Of a DNA stretch of 15,676 nucleotides, positions 1 through 6,584 are shown one piece after another (positions within the stretch are counted from its first letter, which is position 1; every line of letters begins with the position of its first letter). The stretch covers positions 1 through 15,676 of the forward strand of contig DXEZ01000168.1 of NCBI GenBank assembly GCA_019114715.1, read 5' to 3'. This DNA is from Candidatus Sphingobacterium stercoripullorum (GTDB taxonomy: Bacteria; Bacteroidota; Bacteroidia; Sphingobacteriales; Sphingobacteriaceae). Under the pieces are notes generated by a model that made no database searches, was not told where the DNA came from, and saw only the letters and a program-made list of their open reading frames with translations. Position numbers and translations under genes: made by a program.

Positions 1-141
1 AGCAGACTCCTCTTTCATTCTAAAATCGAGCTGCAGACGATTTAACTCTTCCCGCTCCTTACGCTTATTATTCCATACAGAAATTAAAATAAAGCCTAAG
101 GCTACTACAACAACTAAGAGTATTATTACAAGCGCATTCAT
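1..141 (-). CDS. Small N-terminally membrane-anchored protein, partial (runs off left edge)
   Basis: An open frame begins with ATG at 141 and stays open for all 47 codons to the window edge, so only the N-terminus is visible. It starts MNALVIILL, continues with a hydrophobic stretch of about 20 residues (roughly 3-24), then turns strongly charged (WNNKRKEREELNRLQ). This is typical of a single-pass inner-membrane anchor with a cytoplasmic helical or coiled-coil tail. It begins 9 nt after the stop of the arginase-like gene on the same strand, so the two are probably cotranscribed. I do not recognise the family; RmuC-like or other anchored coiled-coil proteins are possible but unsupported. Confidence 0.6.
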   Translation of the reverse strand, partial: MNALVIILLVVVVALGFILISVWNNKRKEREELNRLQLDFRMKEESA

Positions 142-150
142 AGGAATCTA

Positions 151-1341
151 TTATACTAATTTTTGATGTGTCTTCCACCATACATCTGGCATCTCACCCT
201 CTAAGGCCGCTAAATAATCTTCGTAACGACACGGCACCAAATAATAACGCTCGTTTACGGATTTGAACCCGCGATATGGGACCTGCATCCACCAGCGATC
301 GGACATCTTACTTTTAACAAAGACGAGCTCGTAATCTTCATTTTCTAAAGTCGTCCGGTAGATTATATAAGAAGATTTGGGTATCAGTGGGGCATCGTTC
401 TTTCGATTGTAATACCCATCCATAAAACACCAAATCATTTGAGCTAATAATTTAGCCGTCTGCCCCTGGATATCGCTGTCCGGATTGTACTCGTAAAAAC
501 CAATCGAGCTGCATTTATCGGACATACCTGCATAACGCGCAAGTTGGCAGGCTTGGTCGCCATAGAGCCCATTTGGTCCGGCATTTTTGTTTCCTGGCGC
601 TTCGGATTGCCGGATAGCCCCCATGTCAAAGCTTACAAGGTCAGCCCCCCGTAAAACCGGCTCTGCATCTGCAATCTTAGTAGATATAACTCCTAGACGT
701 TGTGCTGTGAAAAAGAGTTTATCGTACATTTGAATTGTTTGTTGCGATACAAAATAGGTTTGATAAGCAAGACTGCTCAAACTAAAAAGAAAATCCGGTT
801 CATTTAAAATGATATGGTTTAAAAAAGTATCTGAATTTAAATCTTTAGCTTCAGGATCCTCTCCATTTAAATCAATTTTTTGGTCAATAACAGCCACTTC
901 AACCTGCTGCTCTAGCTTCTCGTATCCTAAATATTGGGCATAGGTCAAATCGTGTCCTCCGCCAATGATAATGGGCAGTATATCTTTTTTCACCAATTGC
1001 TCAACCACCGTCTTTACCGCAAAATAGGTATCGTTTATTGTGGCCCCTTGTTTTATATTCCCAAGATCGACAATATTACAGTTATAATCACCAATGAAGA
1101 GCTTGTATAAATACTCACGAACAAAATTAGGTGCTTTACCTGTAGGGTGATTATTCGGAGTCCCTCTCCCCTCTTCAACACCTACAATAGCCAGATTAAT
1201 CTTACTGTCTTCCTCCAAAACAGGGAATTCGTCAAAATAACCATTAACTATTTGACCGATTTGCCCTTTCTTATACGATATATTATTGGCGCTTAAATTT
1301 TCTGGTAATGCTGAAAAAAAAACTTCTAATGTAGTATCCAT
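151..1341 (-). CDS. Arginase/formimidoylglutamase-superfamily protein with degenerate metal site
   Basis: This 396-residue protein has the ureohydrolase (arginase/agmatinase/formimidoylglutamase) fold. The N-terminal GVEEGRGTPNN and the first metal motif GGGHD (H130, D131) are intact. The second motif, normally DAHxD, reads DQKID (D153, K155, D157), so the metal-binding His is Lys. The third, normally SxDxDxxDP, reads SFDMGAI (D239 kept, second Asp replaced by G241). E284 in EYNP is kept. Members of this superfamily bind two Mn ions and hydrolyse guanidino or formimino groups. With two of the six usual ligands lost, ordinary binuclear catalysis is doubtful, and automatic names such as arginase should be treated with caution. 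At about 400 residues it is longer than ordinary family members (around 300-320); the extra C-terminus is rich in aromatic residues. ATG start at 1341, A-rich leader. Likely cotranscribed with the small membrane protein downstream. Confidence 0.8.
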   Translation of the reverse strand: MDTTLEVFFSALPENLSANNISYKKGQIGQIVNGYFDEFPVLEEDSKINLAIVGVEEGRGTPNNHPTGKAPNFVREYLYKLFIGDYNCNIVDLGNIKQGATINDTYFAVKTVVEQLVKKDILPIIIGGGHDLTYAQYLGYEKLEQQVEVAVIDQKIDLNGEDPEAKDLNSDTFLNHIILNEPDFLFSLSSLAYQTYFVSQQTIQMYDKLFFTAQRLGVISTKIADAEPVLRGADLVSFDMGAIRQSEAPGNKNAGPNGLYGDQACQLARYAGMSDKCSSIGFYEYNPDSDIQGQTAKLLAQMIWCFMDGYYNRKNDAPLIPKSSYIIYRTTLENEDYELVFVKSKMSDRWWMQVPYRGFKSVNERYYLVPCRYEDYLAALEGEMPDVWWKTHQKLV

Positions 1342-1406
1342 TTGAAAACTTATTTTTTAACTTTTAAAATATTGACCATATTTACGCAAATATGCATTTA
1401 TTAACT

Positions 1407-1414
1407 TACTTTTG
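1407..1414 (+). promoter_or_regulatory. Candidate Bacteroidota -7 element (TAnnTTTG)
   Basis: TACTTTTG fits the Bacteroidota sigma-ABfr -7 consensus TAnnTTTG and lies 32 nt before the epimerase start codon, in the 105-bp divergent intergenic region. No clear TTTG -33 element sits at the usual distance, so this rests on the -7 match alone. Confidence 0.3.
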
Positions 1415-1446
1415 AGTGTGATAGTTATTAACAAGGAGTTAGAAAA

Positions 1447-2424
1447 TTGATACTAGTAACAGGTGCCACCGGATTTTTGGGTTCAATATTAGTACGGCGA
1501 ATAACTGATACAAACCAACAGATTATAGCTATAAAACGTCCCAGCTCTAAAATACCCAGCTTTCTAGAAGGGAATCCTTTAATTACATGGGTAGATGTAG
1601 ACATCTGCGACTATTTCCAAGTTTACGATAATTTGAAAAACGTAAAGCAAGTTTATCACTGTGCTGCAAAAGTATCTTATGATCCCAACGATAGTGAGGA
1701 AATGCATAAAGTAAACGTCGAAGGTACGGAAAACATCGTTAATGTTTGCCTAAAATACGATATTCGTCTACTGCATGTGAGCTCTATTGCGAGTCTAGGA
1801 AAAAGCAAGCAAGCATTAATTAATGAAAGCGATGTCTGGGAATACGACTCACGCTTGTCCAACTATTCCGTTTCTAAATATTACGGCGAAATGGAAGTGT
1901 GGCGAGGCATTGAAGAAGGCCTAAATGCAGTGATTGTCAATCCATCTATAATTTTAGGGAAAGATTCTGGCATTGAAGGCTCAGGGCAAATATTTGGCTT
2001 AGTAAATAAAGGGCTAGGAATTTACCCTACAGGCAGCGTTGGGCTGGTAGCAGTCGAAGATGTTACAGAACTGATGATTACACTGATGAACGACGACACC
2101 ATCCGGTCTGAAAGATATATAATCAATGGTGAAAACGTCACCAATAAGGAGCTGGTTGAAAAAATCAGTGTGCTGATGGGAAAGAAGATGCCAAAGATAT
2201 CTGCCAACAGGTGGCTGCTAGGCGTTTTATGGAGACTCTCTATGTGGAGCAGTAAAATATTCAGACACAAACCATTCATTACTAAGGACTCCGCTCGTGC
2301 TGCGATTAATAAAATGGCTTTCTCGAATAAAAAAATTACGCAATTAACCGCGCATAAATTCAAGCCTATTGATCAAGTACTAGAGGAAATAGTCAAACAT
2401 TTAAAATCAACACAATCCATATAA
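1447..2424 (+). CDS. NAD(P)-dependent epimerase/dehydratase (extended SDR family)
   Basis: This 325-residue protein is an extended short-chain dehydrogenase/reductase, closest in pattern to dihydroflavonol-4-reductase-like and nucleoside-sugar-epimerase-like enzymes. It opens with a Rossmann glycine motif TGATGFLG (residues 5-12). It then has an HCAAKVSY segment, Ser112/Ser113 (VSSIAS) and the catalytic pair Y140/K144 in YSVSKYYGE. The C-terminal third, the substrate part, gives no specific clue, so the substrate is unknown. The start is TTG at 1447: the glycine motif begins four codons later, and a clean AAGGAG lies at 1433-1438, eight bases before it. The next gene starts 15 nt after the stop, so the two form an operon. 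The pairing suggests, but does not prove, a link between an oxidoreductase and a serine-pathway-like phosphatase. Confidence 0.85.
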   Translation: MILVTGATGFLGSILVRRITDTNQQIIAIKRPSSKIPSFLEGNPLITWVDVDICDYFQVYDNLKNVKQVYHCAAKVSYDPNDSEEMHKVNVEGTENIVNVCLKYDIRLLHVSSIASLGKSKQALINESDVWEYDSRLSNYSVSKYYGEMEVWRGIEEGLNAVIVNPSIILGKDSGIEGSGQIFGLVNKGLGIYPTGSVGLVAVEDVTELMITLMNDDTIRSERYIINGENVTNKELVEKISVLMGKKMPKISANRWLLGVLWRLSMWSSKIFRHKPFITKDSARAAINKMAFSNKKITQLTAHKFKPIDQVLEEIVKHLKSTQSI

Positions 2425-2439
2425 AATAAAATTAGAAAA

Positions 2440-3735
2440 GTGAAACAACATTACATTATAGACTTCGACAGTACATTTACCAGAGTAGAAGCATTAGATG
2501 AGTTGGCGAAGATATCACTCAAAGACCACCCTGAAAAAGAAGAAATATTTCTCGAGATTGAAAACTTAACAAACCTAGCAATGGAGGGGAAGCTATCCTT
2601 TAGGGAAAGCTTAAGCAAGCGGATTCAGCTACTACATGCTAACAGGAAACACCTTGATCAATTGGTGGAAAACCTGCGCATGAAGGTTTCTAAGTCTTTC
2701 GAAAGGAATAAAGACTTCTTTAAGACTCATCGAGATTATGTGTACATTATGTCAGGAGGTTTTAAAGAGTTTATAACACCCGTTGTTAAACCGTTTCATA
2801 TTAAAAAGAAAAACATTTTTGCCAATACGTTTACATTTGACAAAGAAGGTAATATTATTGGTTACGACCAGGATAACCCACTTTCAGAGGAGGGCGGTAA
2901 GGTCAAGCTAATGAATGAGCTGAACTTCCAAGGTGAGGTTTTTGGAATTGGAGATGGGTATTCTGATTTCCAGCTGAAAGAATCAGGTGTTATTGAAAAA
3001 TTCTTTGCTTTCACTGAAAATATTTCTAGACCAAGCGTCACCGAGAAAGCCGACCATATCACGCCAAGCTTTGATGAGTTTTTATATGTAAACTCACTAC
3101 CAAGGGCAACATCTTATCCCAAAAACCGCATACTTTGCCTCATAGTTGGAGATGTCCCTGAAATAGCAATTGCAATATTAAAAGAAGATGGATTTTCGAT
3201 ACGCGTAAAATCTACTTTTGAGGAAAAATACACAGAAGATGTGGGCATGCTGTTAGTAGGGCCAGACACCACACTAGATGACTTGCAGTTAGAGAGAGCC
3301 GATAAACTGAAAACTATAGGCTACTTAGGGAATAGCAAAGGAAAGGTAAATCACGATATTTGTAATAAAAAAGGAATAGTATTATTCGATGATAAAAAGG
3401 GCAAAAAAAAGCAAAGCGAATTTATTCCTAGGAGAATGGCCAACTTCATAAACAACGGAGATACGCATAAAAGCCGAAATTTCCCGAATTTAAAGCTCCC
3501 AAAACTATCGAATGCACATAGACTGCTTCATATTCATCAAAACATTCCGGGAATTATGGCCAAGCTGAATAACGTCTACGCAGACAATGAAATCAATATA
3601 ATCTCGCAATTCCTAATGACAAAAGATGAAATTGGCTATGCTGTGACCGATATTAATACCGCCTACGACAAGAAGCTTTTAAAACAGCTTAAAGAAATAG
3701 CGCCAACCATTAAGTTCAGAACTATTTATAAATAA
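2440..3735 (+). CDS. SerB-like HAD phosphatase fused to a SerA remnant and ACT domain
   Basis: This 431-residue protein has three parts. Residues 1-215 are a HAD-IB phosphatase of the phosphoserine phosphatase type: motif I DFDST (D8, D10), motif II SGGF (S105), motif III K154, motif IV GIGDGYSD (D172, D176). All key residues are present, so it is probably an active phosphomonoesterase. Residues about 230-355 resemble the substrate-binding domain of D-3-phosphoglycerate dehydrogenase (SerA) with the nucleotide-binding domain missing: LERADKLKTIGYL matches the early SerA region, and NFPNLKLPKL matches the linker just before the regulatory domain. Residues about 360-431 are an ACT domain very like the SerA one (RLLHIHQNIPGI, INIISQFLMT, GYAVTDIN), which binds serine in SerA. 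I infer a phosphoserine phosphatase under amino-acid feedback control. The start is GTG at 2440, followed at once by the first beta strand and motif I; the Shine-Dalgarno is weak. It is the second gene of an operon with the epimerase and ends at a terminator. Confidence 0.85.
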   Translation: MKQHYIIDFDSTFTRVEALDELAKISLKDHPEKEEIFLEIENLTNLAMEGKLSFRESLSKRIQLLHANRKHLDQLVENLRMKVSKSFERNKDFFKTHRDYVYIMSGGFKEFITPVVKPFHIKKKNIFANTFTFDKEGNIIGYDQDNPLSEEGGKVKLMNELNFQGEVFGIGDGYSDFQLKESGVIEKFFAFTENISRPSVTEKADHITPSFDEFLYVNSLPRATSYPKNRILCLIVGDVPEIAIAILKEDGFSIRVKSTFEEKYTEDVGMLLVGPDTTLDDLQLERADKLKTIGYLGNSKGKVNHDICNKKGIVLFDDKKGKKKQSEFIPRRMANFINNGDTHKSRNFPNLKLPKLSNAHRLLHIHQNIPGIMAKLNNVYADNEINIISQFLMTKDEIGYAVTDINTAYDKKLLKQLKEIAPTIKFRTIYK

Positions 3736-3743
3736 ATATTTTG

Positions 3744-3785
3744 GCAGTAGGCTAGAGGCTCATTCCGGTCTACTGCTATTTTTTT
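3744..3785 (+). terminator. Rho-independent terminator of the epimerase/phosphatase operon
   Basis: A 7-bp stem (GCAGTAG at 3744-3750 with CTACTGC at 3770-3776) is followed by TA and seven T residues at 3779-3785. It begins 8 nt after the phosphatase stop codon. The T-tract overlaps the 3' end of the convergent cyclo-ligase gene, whose stop codon lies at 3776-3778. The reverse strand has a weaker T-rich run (AAAATATTTATTT), so some bidirectional use is possible. Confidence 0.7.
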
Positions 3786-4366
3786 AGCTCCGCATTTCCA
3801 AAATCCCAGGTTTTATTTGGAGTAATACACAAGTCCAATTTTACGTCGTATGGATTATAATCTTTAATACGATTTACGGGCGGGAAATAACACAACCCAA
3901 CCTTCAATACATCTTCCCTGCATAAGCTTAAAAAGCGGTCGTAAAACCCTTTCCCATATCCCACGCGGTGGCCACTACGGTCAAATGTCAATAAAGGCAC
4001 TAGAACCGCATCAATCAACCGAGCGTCTACTTGCGCCTGCCCCTTTACAACCGGTTCGGGGATTCCCCAATCGCTAATGACCAGATTCCTATCCGAAGCG
4101 TATAAAAAGTTATCCATCTTCAGCCCCATCACCTTTGGGATCACAATTGACATGCTGGGATATTGCGATAACAACCAATCTATCATTCGAAACGTATCGG
4201 GCTCATTTAGGCGAGCAATTGGTAAAAACACATGCAGGTACTTTATTCGGGATAAATCCAATTTGGACAGCTCTTTAAGCATTAATTCATCAAAAATCGT
4301 TTTCTCATCTTGACTGAGCGCGAGCCGTTTATTATTATAGGTAATCCTTAGGTCTTTCTTATACAT
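3776..4366 (-). CDS. 5-formyltetrahydrofolate cyclo-ligase
   Basis: This 196-residue protein belongs to the 5-formyltetrahydrofolate cyclo-ligase (MTHFS, YgfA/Fau) family. The family uses ATP to convert 5-formyl-THF, a storage and inhibitory folate, into 5,10-methenyl-THF for one-carbon metabolism in the cytoplasm. The diagnostic C-terminal ATP/folate-binding signature is clear at residues 132-146 (GHRVGYGKGFYDRFL). The N-terminus has the usual basic KKDLR..YNNKR region and a mid-protein FLPIARLNEPDT strand that corresponds to the folate-binding segment. Length is normal for the family. ATG start at 4366 is preceded by an A/G-rich leader (GAAAAAAG). It is a single gene, convergent with the HAD/ACT operon and separated from efp by about 180 bp without a gene. 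Confidence 0.9.
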   Translation of the reverse strand: MYKKDLRITYNNKRLALSQDEKTIFDELMLKELSKLDLSRIKYLHVFLPIARLNEPDTFRMIDWLLSQYPSMSIVIPKVMGLKMDNFLYASDRNLVISDWGIPEPVVKGQAQVDARLIDAVLVPLLTFDRSGHRVGYGKGFYDRFLSLCREDVLKVGLCYFPPVNRIKDYNPYDVKLDLCITPNKTWDFGNAELKK

Positions 4367-4510
4367 TTTTTCTTTTTTCGGTCAGCTGATGGGTGCAAGA
4401 AGCGTAGCATTGTTCTTAGCGCTAAATTATAAAAGCCCACTTAATCAATAAAGCAGGCTCAGTACTACTATTAATAGAGGCTTCCCTCCATTTGAGTTGA
4501 AAGTGTTCAT

Positions 4511-4534
4511 AAACAAAAAGCCATCGCTTTGTTT
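4511..4534 (-). terminator. Possible terminator downstream of efp
   Basis: On the minus strand, 15 nt after the efp stop, AAACAAA and GC pair with GC and TTTTTGTTT around a GATG loop, with a small T bulge. The stem is mostly A-T and the 3' arm itself is T-rich. It could end the HD-lpxD-lpxC/fabZ-lpxA-ABC-efp transcript. The rest of the 4367-4548 intergenic region shows no convincing gene; it must hold the upstream region of the cyclo-ligase gene, but I saw no clear promoter. Confidence 0.35.
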
Positions 4535-4548
4535 AATGTTGCAACTTG

Positions 4549-5112
4549 TTACTTATTCACACGCTCTTGGTATTGACCAGTCCTGGTGTCAACTCTCACT
4601 ACATCTCCTTGATTGATAAATAAAGGAACTCTAATCTCAACGCCTGTCTCTACAGTTGCTGCTTTTAAAGCTGTTGTAGAGGTATCCCCCTTTACCGCTG
4701 GCTCTGTGTAGGTAATCTCTAGCTCTACACTAGCTGGCAGTTCCGCAATTATCGCATCACCACTCTCGAAAGACACCTTAACGGTCATACCGTCTTTTAA
4801 AAACCTAGCAGGCTCGCCAAACAGTTCCTTTGGAATATTGAACTGCTCAAAAGTCACCTCATCCATAACCACGAAGTAATCTGCGTCATCGTATAAATAC
4901 TGATAATCGCTTGTTTCTACTCGTGCTATATCAACCTCTTCATCCGGTCTAAAGCGGTACTCTACAACTTTGGAAGTTTTAAGATTCCGCATTTTCGCTT
5001 GATAGAATGCTCTTAAGTTGCCTGGTGTTCTATGTATATACTCTTCTACAGCAACCAACTCTCCATTAAACTTCAATACATTCCCTGTTCTAACTTCTGA
5101 TGCTTTTGCCAT
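4549..5112 (-). CDS. efp: Translation elongation factor P
   Basis: This 187-residue protein is elongation factor P, which binds between the P and E sites of the ribosome and relieves stalling at polyproline stretches. The three beta-barrel domains are complete: N-terminal KOW-like (RTGNVLKFNGELVAVEEY), middle OB (DEEVDIARV..DYFVVMDEVTFEQF) and C-terminal OB (ETGVEIRVPLFINQGDVVRVDTRTG, the EF-P signature). The tip of the domain I loop reads RTPGNLRAFYQ. The residue that is beta-lysylated Lys34 in E. coli or rhamnosylated Arg32 in Pseudomonas is here Asn32, so neither modification can occur at that position. It is the last gene of the minus-strand cluster, 35 nt after the ABC ATPase. ATG at 5112 with an A-rich leader. 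Confidence 0.96.
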   Translation of the reverse strand: MAKASEVRTGNVLKFNGELVAVEEYIHRTPGNLRAFYQAKMRNLKTSKVVEYRFRPDEEVDIARVETSDYQYLYDDADYFVVMDEVTFEQFNIPKELFGEPARFLKDGMTVKVSFESGDAIIAELPASVELEITYTEPAVKGDTSTTALKAATVETGVEIRVPLFINQGDVVRVDTRTGQYQERVNK

Positions 5113-5147
5113 AATTATTTTCTAAAATTATATCTTCAAAAATTATT

Positions 5148-5777
5148 TTATTTGTTTTTATAGTCTGAAATATGAATTTTCTCTTTACAAAACTCATACT
5201 CCTTTAATTGGTTGGAGGCTATGATCAAAACTCTACTTTCTATTTTTGCATGTTTTAAAACCTCTAGCATCCATTCCTCTCCTTCGGTATCCAAATTACT
5301 CATGGGCTCATCTAATAGTAGTAAAGTTCCTTGAGATAAGCAAGCTAAAATCAACTTGACACGTTGCTTCATTCCGGAGGAAAAATATTTTATTTGCCTT
5401 TGTTTAACCGGAGATAAGTTCGAGATATCGTATAAATCATCCTTGCTAATGCCTGGTATTAACTTTTTGAATTGAAAATGAAAATCAACCAGCTCTTGAA
5501 AGCTAAACTCTTCGATTAGGTCAACATAAGGAGCTGCAATACTTATTTCTTTGTACACATGCTCAGGTAATATAGGTTGCTGCTTACTATCTTCATACCG
5601 TACGGCTCCCTCACTAGGTGAAAGCTGACCTGATATAATTTTCAATAAGGTGGATTTTCCAGAACCATTCGGACCCAATATCGCGTAGGAACCTCCCACT
5701 GACATGGTTAAATCGATGTCTCTAAAAATCCAGTCCCTATTATATCTCCTGCCAATATGTTCTAGAAAAAGCTTCAA
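5148..5777 (-). CDS. ABC transporter ATP-binding protein without adjacent permease
   Basis: This 209-residue protein is a single ABC ATPase domain. It has Walker A GPNGSGKST (35-43), a signature region YFSSGMKQR (about 131-139, of the SSGM type seen in CcmA-like ATPases) and Walker B LLLLDEP (152-158) with the D-loop SNLD. The H-loop region reads IIASNQ, so the switch His appears to be Asn189. No permease gene lies next to it, so the transported substrate is unknown; the position between lpxA and efp is a context clue only. The start is TTG at 5777: an in-frame stop lies shortly upstream, the first beta strand begins immediately, and the next in-frame ATG (codon 25) would remove it. The gene begins 9 nt after the lpxA stop. 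Confidence 0.88.
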   Translation of the reverse strand: MKLFLEHIGRRYNRDWIFRDIDLTMSVGGSYAILGPNGSGKSTLLKIISGQLSPSEGAVRYEDSKQQPILPEHVYKEISIAAPYVDLIEEFSFQELVDFHFQFKKLIPGISKDDLYDISNLSPVKQRQIKYFSSGMKQRVKLILACLSQGTLLLLDEPMSNLDTEGEEWMLEVLKHAKIESRVLIIASNQLKEYEFCKEKIHISDYKNK

Positions 5778-5786
5778 ATTAAACTA

Positions 5787-6581
5787 TTATCCACTTATTT
5801 TACTCTGGCTGAACCCTTTTATAACCCCACGATTGGAGTTTCGAATAAACATAATTATTTCATCACGTATCTCCGTCGCTTTAAACTCTGCCTCCAGCAG
5901 GCTTAAAGCTTTAGCTAAGTTACTATGACGAACAAAAAGCACTCTATAAATATTCTGGATTTCAGCGATTTGATCGGGAGAGAAGCCTCTTCTACGTAAA
6001 CCTACTGAATTAATCCCAGCATAAGATAGTGGCTCTCTAGCAACTTTAATATATGGGGGCACATCTTTTCTAACCAAAGACCCGCCAGTTACAAAAGCAT
6101 GAGAACCGATCTCACAGAATTGATGAATAGCCACCATTCCGGCGAGAACTACATAATCCCCAACAGTAATATGTCCTGCTAAAGTACTGGAGTTGGAAAA
6201 GATACAGTTATCTCCCACTAAACAATCGTGAGCTATATGGCTATAAGCTTGTATAAGACAATTCTTTCCGATAACAGTTTTGTGGCGATCTTTTGTACCT
6301 CTATTCACCGTAACACACTCTCGAATCGTTGTATTATCTCCAATTTCTGCGGTAGTGTGTTCTCCTTCAAACTTTAAATCTTGAGGCTCCCCTGCTATTA
6401 CAGCACCAGGATAAATCTTACAATTCTTCCCAATTCTAGCACCGTTCATTATGGTCACATTAGGTCCAATCCATGTACCTTCACCAATGATTACATCCTC
6501 TTGAATAGTACTAAAGGGCTCTACAACCACATTATCACTAATTTGCGCATTTGGGTGTATATATGATAGAGATTTTGTCAT
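5787..6581 (-). CDS. lpxA: UDP-N-acetylglucosamine acyltransferase LpxA
   Basis: This 264-residue protein carries out the first step of lipid A synthesis, transferring a 3-hydroxyacyl chain from acyl carrier protein to the 3-OH of UDP-GlcNAc. It is a left-handed beta-helix built of hexapeptide repeats (for example IGEGTWIGPN, IGDNTTIREC, VGDNCIFSN, VGDYVVLAG) over about residues 8-185, followed by the helical C-terminal domain (GLRRRGFSPDQIAEIQNIYR). The catalytic His is H118 in SHIAHDCLVG, matching E. coli H125. GEPQD and NRGTKDR are also typical of LpxA. Length matches the family. ATG at 6581 lies only 3 nt after the lpxC-fabZ stop, so translation is likely coupled. Confidence 0.96.
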   Translation of the reverse strand: MTKSLSYIHPNAQISDNVVVEPFSTIQEDVIIGEGTWIGPNVTIMNGARIGKNCKIYPGAVIAGEPQDLKFEGEHTTAEIGDNTTIRECVTVNRGTKDRHKTVIGKNCLIQAYSHIAHDCLVGDNCIFSNSSTLAGHITVGDYVVLAGMVAIHQFCEIGSHAFVTGGSLVRKDVPPYIKVAREPLSYAGINSVGLRRRGFSPDQIAEIQNIYRVLFVRHSNLAKALSLLEAEFKATEIRDEIIMFIRNSNRGVIKGFSQSKISG

Positions 6582-6584
6582 TAC

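Noticed and set aside
1342..1446. Small RNA or riboswitch in the arginase/epimerase intergenic region
   Set aside because: No stable stem, terminator or known riboswitch core is visible in the 105 bases. A promoter and ribosome site account for what can be seen.
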